Shown piece by piece: positions 1 to 11,657 of a DNA stretch of 64,000 bases. Source of the DNA: Ignavibacteriales bacterium (lineage in GTDB: Bacteria; Bacteroidota; Ignavibacteria; UBA10030; SZUA-254); the NCBI GenBank assembly GCA_016218025.1, contig JACRFD010000044.1, positions 1 to 64,000 on the forward strand, given 5' to 3'. Under the pieces are notes generated by a model. It made no database searches. It was not told the origin of the DNA and saw nothing but the letters and a program-made list of their open reading frames with translations. The position numbers and the translations under genes are program-made. How positions within the stretch are numbered: position 1 is the first letter of the stretch; every line of letters begins with the position of its first letter.

Positions 1-111
1 GTATAGCAGGTAAATCGAACTCTTGCTTTTTTTAACAGTTTTCATTAACTTGCTTCACGTTAAATTATAAGATGTTATCCCACTTATATCTAAAATGTAA
101 AGGTTTTTTGT

Positions 112-480
112 ATGGCAGAAAAAAGTCGTATCCTCGTTGTCGATGATGAAGAAGCTCTTCGCACCGTATTAAGCGCTGAATTGTTGAATGCGGGTTATGA
201 GGTTGATACAGCATCGGATGGGGACGATGCGATATCGGTAGTGCAAAATAAAAGATTTAATCTCGTTCTTCTCGATATCAAAATGCCCAAGGTAGACGGA
301 TTTGAAGTATTGAAGTTCATCAAAAAGAATTTCCCCGGCGTAAAAGTTATTATGCTTACCGGATTTGCAGATTTAAAAAACGCTATCGAATCAAAAAAAC
401 ATGGCGCCGAAGATTTTGTCAGCAAACCGTATGATCTCGTAGATTTGCTTACAACCATCGAGCGTGTATTGACTGAATAA
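112..480 (+). CDS. Receiver-only (CheY-like) response regulator
   Basis: VVDDE N-terminus, LLDIKMPKVDGFEVL phosphoacceptor region, VSKPYDL. Confidence 0.92.
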   Translation: MAEKSRILVVDDEEALRTVLSAELLNAGYEVDTASDGDDAISVVQNKRFNLVLLDIKMPKVDGFEVLKFIKKNFPGVKVIMLTGFADLKNAIESKKHGAEDFVSKPYDLVDLLTTIERVLTE

Positions 481-509
481 TAATCTCCTACCAATCCCTC
501 GGGGACAAA

Positions 510-1850
510 ATGGCTCAGCGGTATAAAATTCTTATCGTTGATGATGAAGTGGCGCTCATAACGCTGCTCAAGGAAGAATTGCAAGATGCCGGAGGTTACG
601 AAGTTGATCTCGCATTCGACGGGGCTGAAGCAATCAACCTGATTCAGAAATCGTTGTACGATGTTGTTTTATTGGATATGAAAATGCCGCGTGTTGATGG
701 CAGGGAGGTATTGAAATTCATACAAGACAATTCCCCATCTTCGCATGTAATTATCCTATCTCAGTATGCTGATATTAAAATGGCTGTTGAAACTACAAAG
801 CTCGGAGCTTATGAGGTATTAGGTAAACCGTATGATATCGATCAGGTTGAACAAACAATCCAGCGGGCAATAGAACGTAAAAAACTTTCCATAGATAATA
901 AACTTCTCCAGACTGAACTTTCGCGCAAAACCGGAACCCCTGAAATTATAGGGTCAAGCCATGCAATGATTCAGGTAATAGAAAATGCAAAGAAAGTTGC
1001 TCAAAGCGATTCTATTGTGCTTATCAACGGTCCCAGCGGAACCGGTAAAGAACTTATTGCAAATCTTATTCATCGGTCAAGTCCACGGGCAGATCGTCCG
1101 TTTGTCCCTGTGAATTGTTCTTCAATCCCCGACACACTATTGGAGAGTGAATTATTCGGACACGAAAAAGGTGCATTCACTAATGCATACACAGCAAAAC
1201 CCGGACTTGTTGAAGTTGCAAACGGCGGGACACTTTTCCTAGATGAAGTAGGGGATATAAGCCCGATTATACAACCGAAACTTTTGCGATTTTTAGAAAC
1301 AGGAGATTTCAGGAGAGTGGGTGGGACAAATGAACTGAAGGTAGATGTCAGAGTTATTTCTGCCACAAATAAAAACCTGCAGGAAGAAGCGCGCGCGGGA
1401 AGATTTCGTGAAGATTTACTTTACCGGCTGAACGTTATAACAATAAAAATTCCACCGCTGAAAGATCATCGCGAAGATATTCCCCTTCTTGTCGAACACT
1501 TCCTCAAGAAAAAATCTAAATCTAAAGAACCAAAAAGATTGAGCGAAGACGCATTAAAAGTTCTAATGCTGTACGATTGGCACGGCAATATCCGCGAGCT
1601 TGAGCATGTTATAGAAGGATCTATAATTCTCTCACCTAATCAATTAATTGAAGCGAAAGATTTATCTCTTGCCGATAGACAGGTAGAAGCGATGCCAGCT
1701 TCGTTAACAATGAATTCGCTTGAACGCCAGCATATAGAAAAAGTTTTAAAATTGTACGAGGGAAACAGAAAGAAAACAGCGGAGGCGCTTGGTATCAGTG
1801 AAAAAGGATTGTACCTTAAGATTAAAGAATACGGTCTGCAAATCGATTAA
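510..1850 (+). CDS. Sigma-54-dependent NtrC-family response regulator (REC-AAA+-Fis HTH)
   Basis: VDDEVAL receiver, GPSGTGKE Walker A, ELFGHEKGAFTNA, C-terminal NRKKTAEALGISEKGLYLKIKEYG HTH. Confidence 0.95.
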   Translation: MAQRYKILIVDDEVALITLLKEELQDAGGYEVDLAFDGAEAINLIQKSLYDVVLLDMKMPRVDGREVLKFIQDNSPSSHVIILSQYADIKMAVETTKLGAYEVLGKPYDIDQVEQTIQRAIERKKLSIDNKLLQTELSRKTGTPEIIGSSHAMIQVIENAKKVAQSDSIVLINGPSGTGKELIANLIHRSSPRADRPFVPVNCSSIPDTLLESELFGHEKGAFTNAYTAKPGLVEVANGGTLFLDEVGDISPIIQPKLLRFLETGDFRRVGGTNELKVDVRVISATNKNLQEEARAGRFREDLLYRLNVITIKIPPLKDHREDIPLLVEHFLKKKSKSKEPKRLSEDALKVLMLYDWHGNIRELEHVIEGSIILSPNQLIEAKDLSLADRQVEAMPASLTMNSLERQHIEKVLKLYEGNRKKTAEALGISEKGLYLKIKEYGLQID

Positions 1851-1868
1851 TTTTAACATCCCCAAAGT

Positions 1869-1897
1869 TTGACTTTCCTGCCGAATTTTTGTAATTT
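1869..1897 (+). promoter_or_regulatory. Candidate sigma70-like promoter TTGACT-N17-TAATTT
   Basis: Hexamers at 1869-1874 and 1892-1897, 17-bp spacer, upstream of acyl-CoA dehydrogenase ORF. Confidence 0.5.
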
Positions 1898-1948
1898 TGA
1901 TGCAATTCAAGATCATCGTGGCTGTCTCGATTCCTTATAAACTATTTC

Positions 1949-3133
1949 ATGAAAGTACCTCCCATGACAAAATTTTCTGGCTTGGATTATTACGAAATTG
2001 ACTCTTTATTAAGCGAGGAAGAAATCCTTGTTCGTAATACTGTCCGCGAATTCACCGATGACCAGATTCTTCCCATCATTGAGAAAAATTATCGGAACGG
2101 AACATTCCCAATGGATCTCATCCCAAAAATGGCTGATCTTGGTATGTTCGGTTCAACTTTACCTGCAAAATATGGATGTGCCGAAATGAATAATGTTGCC
2201 TACGGTTTGGTAATGCAGGAATTAGAAAGAGGTGATAGTGGAATCAGAAGTTTCGCTTCAGTTCAAAGTGCTCTTGTCATGTATCCAATCTATACTTTCG
2301 GTTCCGAGAAGCAAAAAGATTATTGGCTGCCCAAGTTAGCAACCGGTGAAAAAATAGGATGCTTTGGTTTGACCGAACCTGATTACGGTTCGAATCCCGG
2401 AGGAATGATAACTCATGCCGAAGATAAAGGCGATTATTATTTGCTCAATGGAGCAAAGATGTGGATTACAAATGGAACGCTTGCAGATGTTGCCGTTGTC
2501 TGGGCGAAGTTGAATGGAGTAGTCCATGGGTTCTTGGTTGAAAAAGGTACAAAAGGATTCTCCGCTCCAGAGATGACCGGCAAACATTCATTACGCGCAT
2601 CGGTTACATCAGAATTGATTTTCCAAGATGTTAGAATTTCCAAAGAACATATTTTCCAAAAAACCGATGGACTAAAATCACCACTGATGTGTTTAAATCA
2701 AGCAAGGTATGGAATTGCCTGGGGAGCAATCGGGTCGGCAATGGCAACATATAATGCAGCGCTCGATTACGCAAAGACAAGGATTCAATTTGGTAAACCA
2801 ATTGCTTCGTTTCAGATGACGCAGGAAAAACTTGTTTTCATGGTCGCAGAAATAACAAAAGCCCAGCTTCTTTGTCTACAACTCGGTAGATTGAAGGATA
2901 AGCAGACACTCCGATTTCCGCAGGTATCGCTGGCAAAACGGAATAATGTTCACATGGCATTGGAGATCGCAAGACAAGCACGAGAAATTTTAGGTGCAAA
3001 CGGTATTCTTGATGAATATCCTGTTATGAGGCATATGGCAAATCTTGAGTCAGTAAAAACTTATGAGGGTACACACGAGATGCATACACTCATTGTGGGT
3101 GAAGATATTACAGGGATACAGGCGTTTATCTAA
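1949..3133 (+). CDS. Acyl-CoA dehydrogenase, glutaryl-CoA dehydrogenase-like (start may be 1964)
   Basis: ACAD family motifs (GCFGLTEPDYGSNPGGM, YEGTHEMHTLIVGEDITGIQAF C-terminus). Confidence 0.9.
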   Translation: MKVPPMTKFSGLDYYEIDSLLSEEEILVRNTVREFTDDQILPIIEKNYRNGTFPMDLIPKMADLGMFGSTLPAKYGCAEMNNVAYGLVMQELERGDSGIRSFASVQSALVMYPIYTFGSEKQKDYWLPKLATGEKIGCFGLTEPDYGSNPGGMITHAEDKGDYYLLNGAKMWITNGTLADVAVVWAKLNGVVHGFLVEKGTKGFSAPEMTGKHSLRASVTSELIFQDVRISKEHIFQKTDGLKSPLMCLNQARYGIAWGAIGSAMATYNAALDYAKTRIQFGKPIASFQMTQEKLVFMVAEITKAQLLCLQLGRLKDKQTLRFPQVSLAKRNNVHMALEIARQAREILGANGILDEYPVMRHMANLESVKTYEGTHEMHTLIVGEDITGIQAFI

Positions 3134-3328
3134 AGGATGAAGGATGAGATATGAGATATGAGATATGAGATATGAGGTATGAGGTATGAGATGTGGGATA
3201 TTCGATGTCAGATGTTAGATATGGGGGTTGAGATATGAGATGTGGATGTTATACGCAAACAACCAAAAGCTAATAGCTAAGAGCCTAGAGCTTAGAGCTT
3301 AGAGCTTAGAGCTTAGAGCTTAGAGCTA
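3133..3328. repeat. Heptameric intergenic array: AAGGATG/AGATATG units (3133-3244), then AGAGCTT units (3266-3328)
   Basis: Hand-parsed: 16 consecutive 7-mers from 3133 without indels, 21-bp bridge, then 9 consecutive 7-mers. Confidence 0.92.
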
Positions 3329-3352
3329 GGGCGAATGATAATTAACAAATGA

Positions 3353-4834
<1,482 letters not shown>

Positions 4835-4854
4835 ATAAATCATCAACAGATCGA

Positions 4855-5952
4855 TTGTTACTAATGAAATCAAAACATACATATCTTCATCATCGAATCA
4901 GTTCTCTTCGAGCTGATTTTGCAGAGATGAAGATCGATGCGTTCTTAATTACATTTCAGCCGCATCTCAGATATATCACAGGATTTTCAGGTTCAAACGG
5001 GATTGCCTTAGTAACACGCGACAATGCATATTTATTGACAGACGGAAGATACGCAACACAGGTTAAAAAAGAGACTAGTGGATGGAAGATTTCAATAACA
5101 GCGCAAGATCTTTTTGATAAATTGAAGGAGGAAAAATTATTAAGACCACAAATGAGGATTGGGTTCGATGGTAATACTCTCGTATTTACTTCATACAAAC
5201 GGTTGAAAAAGATTTTTCCGAAAGTTGTTTTCCTTCCTAAAGTTGATACGATAGAAAGAATCGCAATACGAAAAGATCAATATGAAATTGAATTCATTAA
5301 ACGTGCAGTTGAAATAACAGATTCCGTATTTATGGAAATACTGCCTCTGCTTAAACCCGGAGTAAGTGAACTGGATATTGCCGCCGAGATATCATACCGG
5401 CATAAAATTCACGGCGCCGAGGGTGATGGCTTTGCACCGATTGTAGTAAGTGGAGCTAAAGGTGCACTTCCGCATGGCAAGCCTTCCGAGAAAAAAATCA
5501 AAAAAGGCGAAATGGTTACGCTCGATTTCGGTTCTGTTTATAACGGATACCACAGCGACTTAACAAGAACGGTTGGAATTGGAAGCCTATCCGGTGAATC
5601 AAAAAAAATATACAACACAGTTCTCGAAGCACAGTTGAAAGCTATTGAATCTGCCAAAGCCGGTATTGCTGCTAAAGAATTAGACCGTATTGCACGCGAT
5701 TATATAAATAAAAAAGGGTATGGAAAATATTTTAAGCATTCGCTCGGACACGGAATCGGACTTCAAATTCATGAACAACCACGGCTCTCTGTTTTGAGTA
5801 AAGCTGTTCTAAAAAACGGAAATGTTGTAACGATTGAACCGGGGATTTACATCCCGGAGTCTGGGGGAGTCCGGATCGAAGATGATATTGTAATCACAGA
5901 CGGATACCCTGAAATACTGAATAAATCACCTAAAGACCTAATCATCTTATAG
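4855..5952 (+). CDS. M24 family Xaa-Pro aminopeptidase
   Basis: LDFGSVYNGYHSDLTRT, HSLGHGIGLQIHEQP metal-binding motifs. Confidence 0.95.
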   Translation: MLLMKSKHTYLHHRISSLRADFAEMKIDAFLITFQPHLRYITGFSGSNGIALVTRDNAYLLTDGRYATQVKKETSGWKISITAQDLFDKLKEEKLLRPQMRIGFDGNTLVFTSYKRLKKIFPKVVFLPKVDTIERIAIRKDQYEIEFIKRAVEITDSVFMEILPLLKPGVSELDIAAEISYRHKIHGAEGDGFAPIVVSGAKGALPHGKPSEKKIKKGEMVTLDFGSVYNGYHSDLTRTVGIGSLSGESKKIYNTVLEAQLKAIESAKAGIAAKELDRIARDYINKKGYGKYFKHSLGHGIGLQIHEQPRLSVLSKAVLKNGNVVTIEPGIYIPESGGVRIEDDIVITDGYPEILNKSPKDLIIL

Positions 5953-5963
5953 TATTAAAATTT

Positions 5964-7253
5964 GTGACTGATTCTCAAGTAAAATTAAGAAACGTTCTCG
6001 TTATTGCATATTATTTCCCGCCCATGGGTTTAAGCGGCGTTCAACGCACATTGAAGTTTGTAAAATATCTTCCGCAATTCGGCTGGCAGCCCACTGTTTT
6101 AACAGTAACCCCAACCGGATATTTTGCTCAAGATTACACTTTGCTGGATGAACTTCATCCCAATCATGTGGAAATCGAAAGAGTCGGTTCGCTCGATCCG
6201 AACAGGTTATTCCGTAAAAAGGGTGTAGTGAAAATGCCATCTGAAAAATGGCGTAAACTATTTTCGTTTATCAGTGATACATTTTTTATCCCTGACAATA
6301 AAATCGGCTGGAAACGGAAAGCGATTAAAAAGGCGGATGAGCTATTTCTCAGTAAAAACTTCGATGTTATTTATGCGACTGCGCCGCCGTTTACCGATTT
6401 TGTAATAGGTACAGAACTTCATAAAAAATATAAAAAACCTTTGGTAATAGATTATCGCGATCCCTGGCACGATTATCCATACAAACATTATCCGACACCT
6501 TTGCATAAGTTAGTCAATTATAAATTAGAAAAGAAAACATTAAAATCGAGCTCGCGTGTTCTCGTCACGAGCCGTCGGACAAAGGAATTGATCCTGAAGC
6601 GTTTTAAATTTTTAGAGTACCATGATGTTACAATTTTATCGCACGGATATGATCCGGCTGATTTAAATGATAATCCGAAAATTCATATTGAGAAAACGAA
6701 CCGGATGAGAATTTCTCATGCCGGAGTATTTTATGCAGACCGCACACCGAAATATATGTTTGAAGCTCTGAGGAATTTATTCCGATCAAAACCGGAATTG
6801 AAAAATCAAATTGAACTATATTTGATAGGAACTTTGCAGGATGAATTTGTGAAGATGATCCATAAATTGGGGCTTGAAGGAAATGTTCATTCAACAGGAT
6901 ATTTAGATCATAACCATTGTATCGCTCATCTGAAAACTGCAGATGTTTTATGGCTGACGATGAACAATGATGCGCAATCACCGGGCAAGTTGTATGAATA
7001 TTTAGGATTGATGAAACCGATTTTAGCAACTGTTCGTCAGGGATTTGTGGCTCAGACTTTAAAAGAATCTGGTGGTGCAACAATTGTTTCGCCGACGAAT
7101 GTAGAAGAAATTCAAAATACAATCATACAGCTATTCGAATTTTATAAACAAAAGAAATTTGAATTGCCAAAGAAAGAAATGGTTGAAAAATTCAATCGTG
7201 TTGAATTAACAAATGAGCTTTCTAAAATCTTCGGATTTCTGGTGAACGAATGA
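5964..7253 (+). CDS. Glycosyltransferase (GT4-like)
   Basis: YYFPPMGLSGVQR N-terminus; SPGKLYEYLGLMKPILA donor-site region. Confidence 0.88.
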   Translation: MTDSQVKLRNVLVIAYYFPPMGLSGVQRTLKFVKYLPQFGWQPTVLTVTPTGYFAQDYTLLDELHPNHVEIERVGSLDPNRLFRKKGVVKMPSEKWRKLFSFISDTFFIPDNKIGWKRKAIKKADELFLSKNFDVIYATAPPFTDFVIGTELHKKYKKPLVIDYRDPWHDYPYKHYPTPLHKLVNYKLEKKTLKSSSRVLVTSRRTKELILKRFKFLEYHDVTILSHGYDPADLNDNPKIHIEKTNRMRISHAGVFYADRTPKYMFEALRNLFRSKPELKNQIELYLIGTLQDEFVKMIHKLGLEGNVHSTGYLDHNHCIAHLKTADVLWLTMNNDAQSPGKLYEYLGLMKPILATVRQGFVAQTLKESGGATIVSPTNVEEIQNTIIQLFEFYKQKKFELPKKEMVEKFNRVELTNELSKIFGFLVNE

Positions 7254-8539
7254 AATTATTGATTATCGGTTCAGGAGGGCGTGAACACGCATTGGCTTGG
7301 AAACTCAAACAATCGCCGGATGTTGAAAAAATATTTTGTGCACCGGGGAATGCGGGAATTGCATCGGTTGCTGAACTTGTGCCGATAAAAATTATCGATA
7401 TTACCGGTTTGGTGAACTTTGCGATTGAGAATGAAATTGATTTTACGATAGTTGGCTCGGAACAACCTCTTGCCCTCGGAATTGTTGATCAATTTGAGCA
7501 ACATCACCTGAAAATATTTGGACCTTCTAAACTTGCCGCTGAACTTGAAAGCAGTAAAGTATTTGCAAAACATTTTTTGAAAAAATATAATATTCCAACT
7601 GCTGAATTCCGTTCTTTTTCAGTTGCCGAGAAATATGATGCTGAAAGATATATAAATGAAATACCCGCGCCTATTGTTGTAAAAGCTGATGGACTTGCTG
7701 CTGGTAAAGGCGTTTCGGTTTGCGAATCCAAAGAAGATGCGCTCGATGCAATCCGCTCTATGTTCGATCAAAAAATATTCGGCGATGCCGGATCGAACAT
7801 TATAATCGAAGAATTTTTAGAAGGTGAAGAAGCATCTGTATTTGCTCTCTGTGATGGAATCAATTACAAGTTGCTTTCGCCTGCACAGGATCATAAAAGA
7901 ATTTTGGATGATGATAAAGGAAAAAATACCGGTGGTATGGGTGCTTATGCACCTGCACCTATTATGACTGCCGACTTATTTCAGTATGTAGCAAAAGAAA
8001 TAATCGAACCTACGCTTAGAGGAATGCAGCTTGAAGGAAGACCCTATAAAGGTTGTCTTTACGTCGGACTTATGATCACACAAACAGGTCCGCGGGTAAT
8101 TGAGTTTAATTGCAGATTCGGAGACCCTGAAACACAGGTGGTTTTACCATTACTCAAATCAGATTTATTATCTTTGTTAATTGCATCAATTGAGGGAAAA
8201 ATCGATAAAGAGAGAGTAGAGCTTTCAAAAAATAATGCTGTTTGTGTAGTCATTGCTTCGGGCGGATATCCCGATGAATATCAGATTGATAAACCAATTT
8301 TCGGTTTGAAACAGTTTGATGATACAAAAAATGTTATTATTTTTCATGCCGGAACAAAATTTATTAAAGATACTGTGGCAACCTCCGGTGGAAGAGTGTT
8401 AGGTGTAACCGCCATCGGTTCTAAGCTGGATGAAACAATAGACCGGGCTTACAGGTCTGTAGAAAAAATTACTTTTGATGGTGCATATTATCGTAGCGAT
8501 ATTGGTAAAAAAGGTTTACAACATTTGTCAATAGAATAA
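7250..8539 (+). CDS. purD: Phosphoribosylamine--glycine ligase
   Basis: LLIIGSGGREHALAWKL, KADGLAAGKGV, EFNCRFGDPETQ. Confidence 0.98.
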   Translation: MKLLIIGSGGREHALAWKLKQSPDVEKIFCAPGNAGIASVAELVPIKIIDITGLVNFAIENEIDFTIVGSEQPLALGIVDQFEQHHLKIFGPSKLAAELESSKVFAKHFLKKYNIPTAEFRSFSVAEKYDAERYINEIPAPIVVKADGLAAGKGVSVCESKEDALDAIRSMFDQKIFGDAGSNIIIEEFLEGEEASVFALCDGINYKLLSPAQDHKRILDDDKGKNTGGMGAYAPAPIMTADLFQYVAKEIIEPTLRGMQLEGRPYKGCLYVGLMITQTGPRVIEFNCRFGDPETQVVLPLLKSDLLSLLIASIEGKIDKERVELSKNNAVCVVIASGGYPDEYQIDKPIFGLKQFDDTKNVIIFHAGTKFIKDTVATSGGRVLGVTAIGSKLDETIDRAYRSVEKITFDGAYYRSDIGKKGLQHLSIE

Positions 8540-8553
8540 ATATAATTGAAAGA

Positions 8554-9480
8554 TTGAACTTGAAAATATTAATTACAGGCGGAGCCGGATTCATCGCATC
8601 TCATATCACAGATGCTTGCTTGAAAGCAGGTCATTATGTTGTTATTATTGATGACCTTTCATCAGGGAGTATAGAGAATGTAAATCCGGGAGCGAAATTT
8701 GTTAAGTTAGATATCAGAGATGATCAAATCAAAGAAATATTCCGAAATGAAAAATTCGATGCAATAATTCACCATGCAGCCCAGATGGATGTAAGGAAGT
8801 CGGTTGAAAATCCTAAGTTTGATGCTGATGTGAATATTGTTGGTTCTATAAATTTATTAGAGAATGCTAAAGAGTTTGGAGTTCAAAAATTTATTTTCGC
8901 CTCGACCGGCGGTGCTATCTATGGTGAGCAGGATTATTTTCCAGCAGATGAAAAACATCCTGTCAGACCGTTATCACCTTACGGAATCGCAAAGCTTGCC
9001 GTAGAAAAATATCTTTTTTATTATCATGCAGTTTTTGGTTTACAATACATTGCATTAAGATATGCGAATGTGTATGGTCCACGACAAAACCCGCACGGAG
9101 AAGCAGGTGTTGTTGCAATTTTTGCCAGCAAAATGCTTGATGAAAATCAGCCGGTAATTAACGGAGATGGATCTCAAACACGCGATTATGTGTTTGTGGC
9201 GGATGTTGTGCGCGCTAATCTTCTGGCGCTCAATTATCCCCAATCCGATACTTTTAATGTCGGGACAGGTATTGAATCGGATGTGAATACACTATTTCAT
9301 CATATTCGTGAATTATCAAGATCGAAATGTAAAGATCTTCATGCCGATGCAAAAAAGGGTGAACAATTACGAAGTGTTCTCGATTACAAAAAAATTAAGA
9401 GTGTGTTGGGATGGGATCCTTTAATAAATTTGGAAGAGGGATTAAAGATGACAGTCAATTATTTTAAGAATAAAAAATGA
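8554..9480 (+). CDS. NAD-dependent epimerase (UDP-glucose 4-epimerase-like)
   Basis: ITGGAGFIASH Rossmann motif, YGIAKLAVEKY, TRDYVFVADVV. Confidence 0.92.
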   Translation: MNLKILITGGAGFIASHITDACLKAGHYVVIIDDLSSGSIENVNPGAKFVKLDIRDDQIKEIFRNEKFDAIIHHAAQMDVRKSVENPKFDADVNIVGSINLLENAKEFGVQKFIFASTGGAIYGEQDYFPADEKHPVRPLSPYGIAKLAVEKYLFYYHAVFGLQYIALRYANVYGPRQNPHGEAGVVAIFASKMLDENQPVINGDGSQTRDYVFVADVVRANLLALNYPQSDTFNVGTGIESDVNTLFHHIRELSRSKCKDLHADAKKGEQLRSVLDYKKIKSVLGWDPLINLEEGLKMTVNYFKNKK

Positions 9481-10424
9481 TTTCGAATCGATTTGATATC
9501 GAGAAAATTCTGAGCGGCAGCAGGGTTTCGATTGCCCGCGCCATTTCAATGATTGAAAACGAACATCCGTTATCAGCAGATTTTTTAAGATTGATTTATA
9601 AATATACAGGGAATGCATATAGAATCGGTATCACTGGTCCCCCGGGGGCAGGAAAAAGTACAATCACAAACAAATTAGCAAAACATTATAGAGGTCTCGG
9701 TAAACGTGTAGGGATTATTGCAGTTGATCCTACAAGTCCGTTCACAGGCGGCGCGCTTTTGGGAGATCGTGTGCGGATGACGGATGTTGAATTGGACGAA
9801 GGAGTATTCATCCGCAGCATGGCTTCACGAGGCAGTTTGGGCGGACTTAGCAAAAAGGCGAAAGAGGCTGCGGATATCCTTGATGCATCCGGTTGTGAAA
9901 TTATATTATTGGAAACGGTTGGTGTTGGGCAATCGGAATTAGATATTGCGCGTGCTGCAGATACAACAGTTGTAGTACTTGTTCCCGAGTCCGGTGATTC
10001 TATACAGGCAATGAAAGCCGGACTGATGGAAATTGCCGACTTCTTCGTGTTAAACAAAGCAGATCGTGCCGGAGCTGAACAGGCAGTTATGTCGATTCAG
10101 ATGGTACTGAATTTTAAGGCGAAGCAGCAGGGATGGAACCCTGACGTTTTAAAGACAACTGCAAGTGAAGGTAGAGGGGTTGCAGAAGTTGCCGATAAAA
10201 TTTCAGAACATCAATCATATTTAATTTCTTCAAAACAACTTGAATTGAAGAGAAGAACAAGAATTATTGAAAGAATACGCGAGCTTGTTGGAGAAAAGCT
10301 TCATTTTGATTTCTGGAACGAAGAAAGAGACCGCCTGCTCACAGAAAAAATGAGCGATCTTGACTCTCTTCAAACCACTCCATTCGATATTGTTGACTAT
10401 CTTTTGAAAAATTACAAACGATAA
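9477..10424 (+). CDS. meaB: Methylmalonyl-CoA mutase-associated GTPase MeaB/ArgK
   Basis: GITGPPGAGKST P-loop, VDPTSPFTGGALLGDRVRM, ETVGVGQSE. Confidence 0.95.
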   Translation: MISNRFDIEKILSGSRVSIARAISMIENEHPLSADFLRLIYKYTGNAYRIGITGPPGAGKSTITNKLAKHYRGLGKRVGIIAVDPTSPFTGGALLGDRVRMTDVELDEGVFIRSMASRGSLGGLSKKAKEAADILDASGCEIILLETVGVGQSELDIARAADTTVVVLVPESGDSIQAMKAGLMEIADFFVLNKADRAGAEQAVMSIQMVLNFKAKQQGWNPDVLKTTASEGRGVAEVADKISEHQSYLISSKQLELKRRTRIIERIRELVGEKLHFDFWNEERDRLLTEKMSDLDSLQTTPFDIVDYLLKNYKR

Positions 10425-10442
10425 TCGTTGCTATTCTTACTA

Positions 10443-10477
10443 AAACCTCCTAAATTATACAAAACTATAAGGAGTTT
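10443..10477 (+). promoter_or_regulatory. Possible SD-sequestering hairpin
   Basis: AAAC-c-TCC-taaa-TTATA-caaaac-TATAA-GGA-GTTT immediately before ATG 10478; AGGAG SD lies in the 3' arm. Confidence 0.4.
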
Positions 10478-11653
10478 ATGATGGCTGATCAGACAATAGA
10501 TGGTAATATTTCCTTTGTCCCCACCGAAAATATGGTGATGATCCAAAAGGTTGCACGTGAATTTGCTGAAAAGGAAATCAAGCCGGTAGTGATGAAGTTC
10601 GATGAATCACAAAATTTTCCTTTCGAGATTACAAAGAAGATGGGAGAGTTGGGATTCATGGGCGTTATCTTCCCCGATGAATTTGGCGGATCGGGATTCG
10701 GATATGGAGAGTATATTACCGTCATCGAAGAAATTTCTCGTGTCGATCCATCGGTTGGATTAACGATCGCCGCTCATAATAGTTTATGCACAAATCATAT
10801 CTTCTTGTTCGGAAATGATGAACAGAAGAAAAAATATCTTCCCGATCTTACAACAGGGGAAAAAATCGGCGCATGGGCTCTTACAGAACCTACAAGCGGC
10901 AGTGATGCGGGCAGTATGTTAACAACCGCTGTTAGGGATGGCAATTCTTACATATTAAACGGAAGCAAAAACTTCATCACTCATGGCAGCGTTGGTTCCA
11001 CAACTGTTGTCACAGCTCTGACAGATAAATCGAAAGGGAAAAAAGGAATTTCCGCTTTCATAGTCGAAAATAATTCTCCCGGATTTATTGTTTCCAAGAA
11101 AGAAAATAAAATGGGAATGCGGAGTTCCGATACTGCCGCGTTAGCTTTCGACAACTGCAAAATTCCAAAAGAAAATATTCTTGGCGCTGAAGGAACAGGA
11201 TTTCATCAGGCGTTAACAGTTCTTGATGGAGGAAGAATCAGCATTGCCGCGCTTGCGCTCGGAATTGCACAGGGTGCGTTAGATGCGAGTATAAAATATT
11301 CAAAAGAACGAAAGCAATTCGGTAAATCGATTTCAGAATTTCAGGCAATTCAGTGGAAACTTGCAGATATTGCCACACGAATTGAAGCTGCACGATTGTT
11401 GACTTACCGTGCCGGTTTTTTGAAAGATCAGGGCAAAGAAGTCGTAGTAGAATCTTCGATGGCAAAATATTATGCAAGTGAAGTTGCCGTAATGGCAACA
11501 AACGAGGCAGTTCAGATACATGGTGGTTATGGATTTATAAAAGATTTTCCTGTCGAAAAATTTTATAGAGATGTTAAACTCGTTACAATTGGAGAGGGAA
11601 CTTCAGAAATTCAAAAGCTCGTTATTGCGCGAGAATTGTTAGGGAAGGATTAA
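10478..11653 (+). CDS. Acyl-CoA dehydrogenase (short-chain/butyryl-CoA type)
   Basis: [43 protein letters not shown]. Confidence 0.95.
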   Translation: MMADQTIDGNISFVPTENMVMIQKVAREFAEKEIKPVVMKFDESQNFPFEITKKMGELGFMGVIFPDEFGGSGFGYGEYITVIEEISRVDPSVGLTIAAHNSLCTNHIFLFGNDEQKKKYLPDLTTGEKIGAWALTEPTSGSDAGSMLTTAVRDGNSYILNGSKNFITHGSVGSTTVVTALTDKSKGKKGISAFIVENNSPGFIVSKKENKMGMRSSDTAALAFDNCKIPKENILGAEGTGFHQALTVLDGGRISIAALALGIAQGALDASIKYSKERKQFGKSISEFQAIQWKLADIATRIEAARLLTYRAGFLKDQGKEVVVESSMAKYYASEVAVMATNEAVQIHGGYGFIKDFPVEKFYRDVKLVTIGEGTSEIQKLVIARELLGKD

Positions 11654-11657
11654 ACTG

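Noticed and set aside
3131-3328. CRISPR array
   Set aside because: Units are 7 bp with no spacers of regular unique sequence and no cas genes in the window
6628-7122. 164-aa antisense ORF opposite the glycosyltransferase
   Set aside because: No recognisable features; shadow ORF
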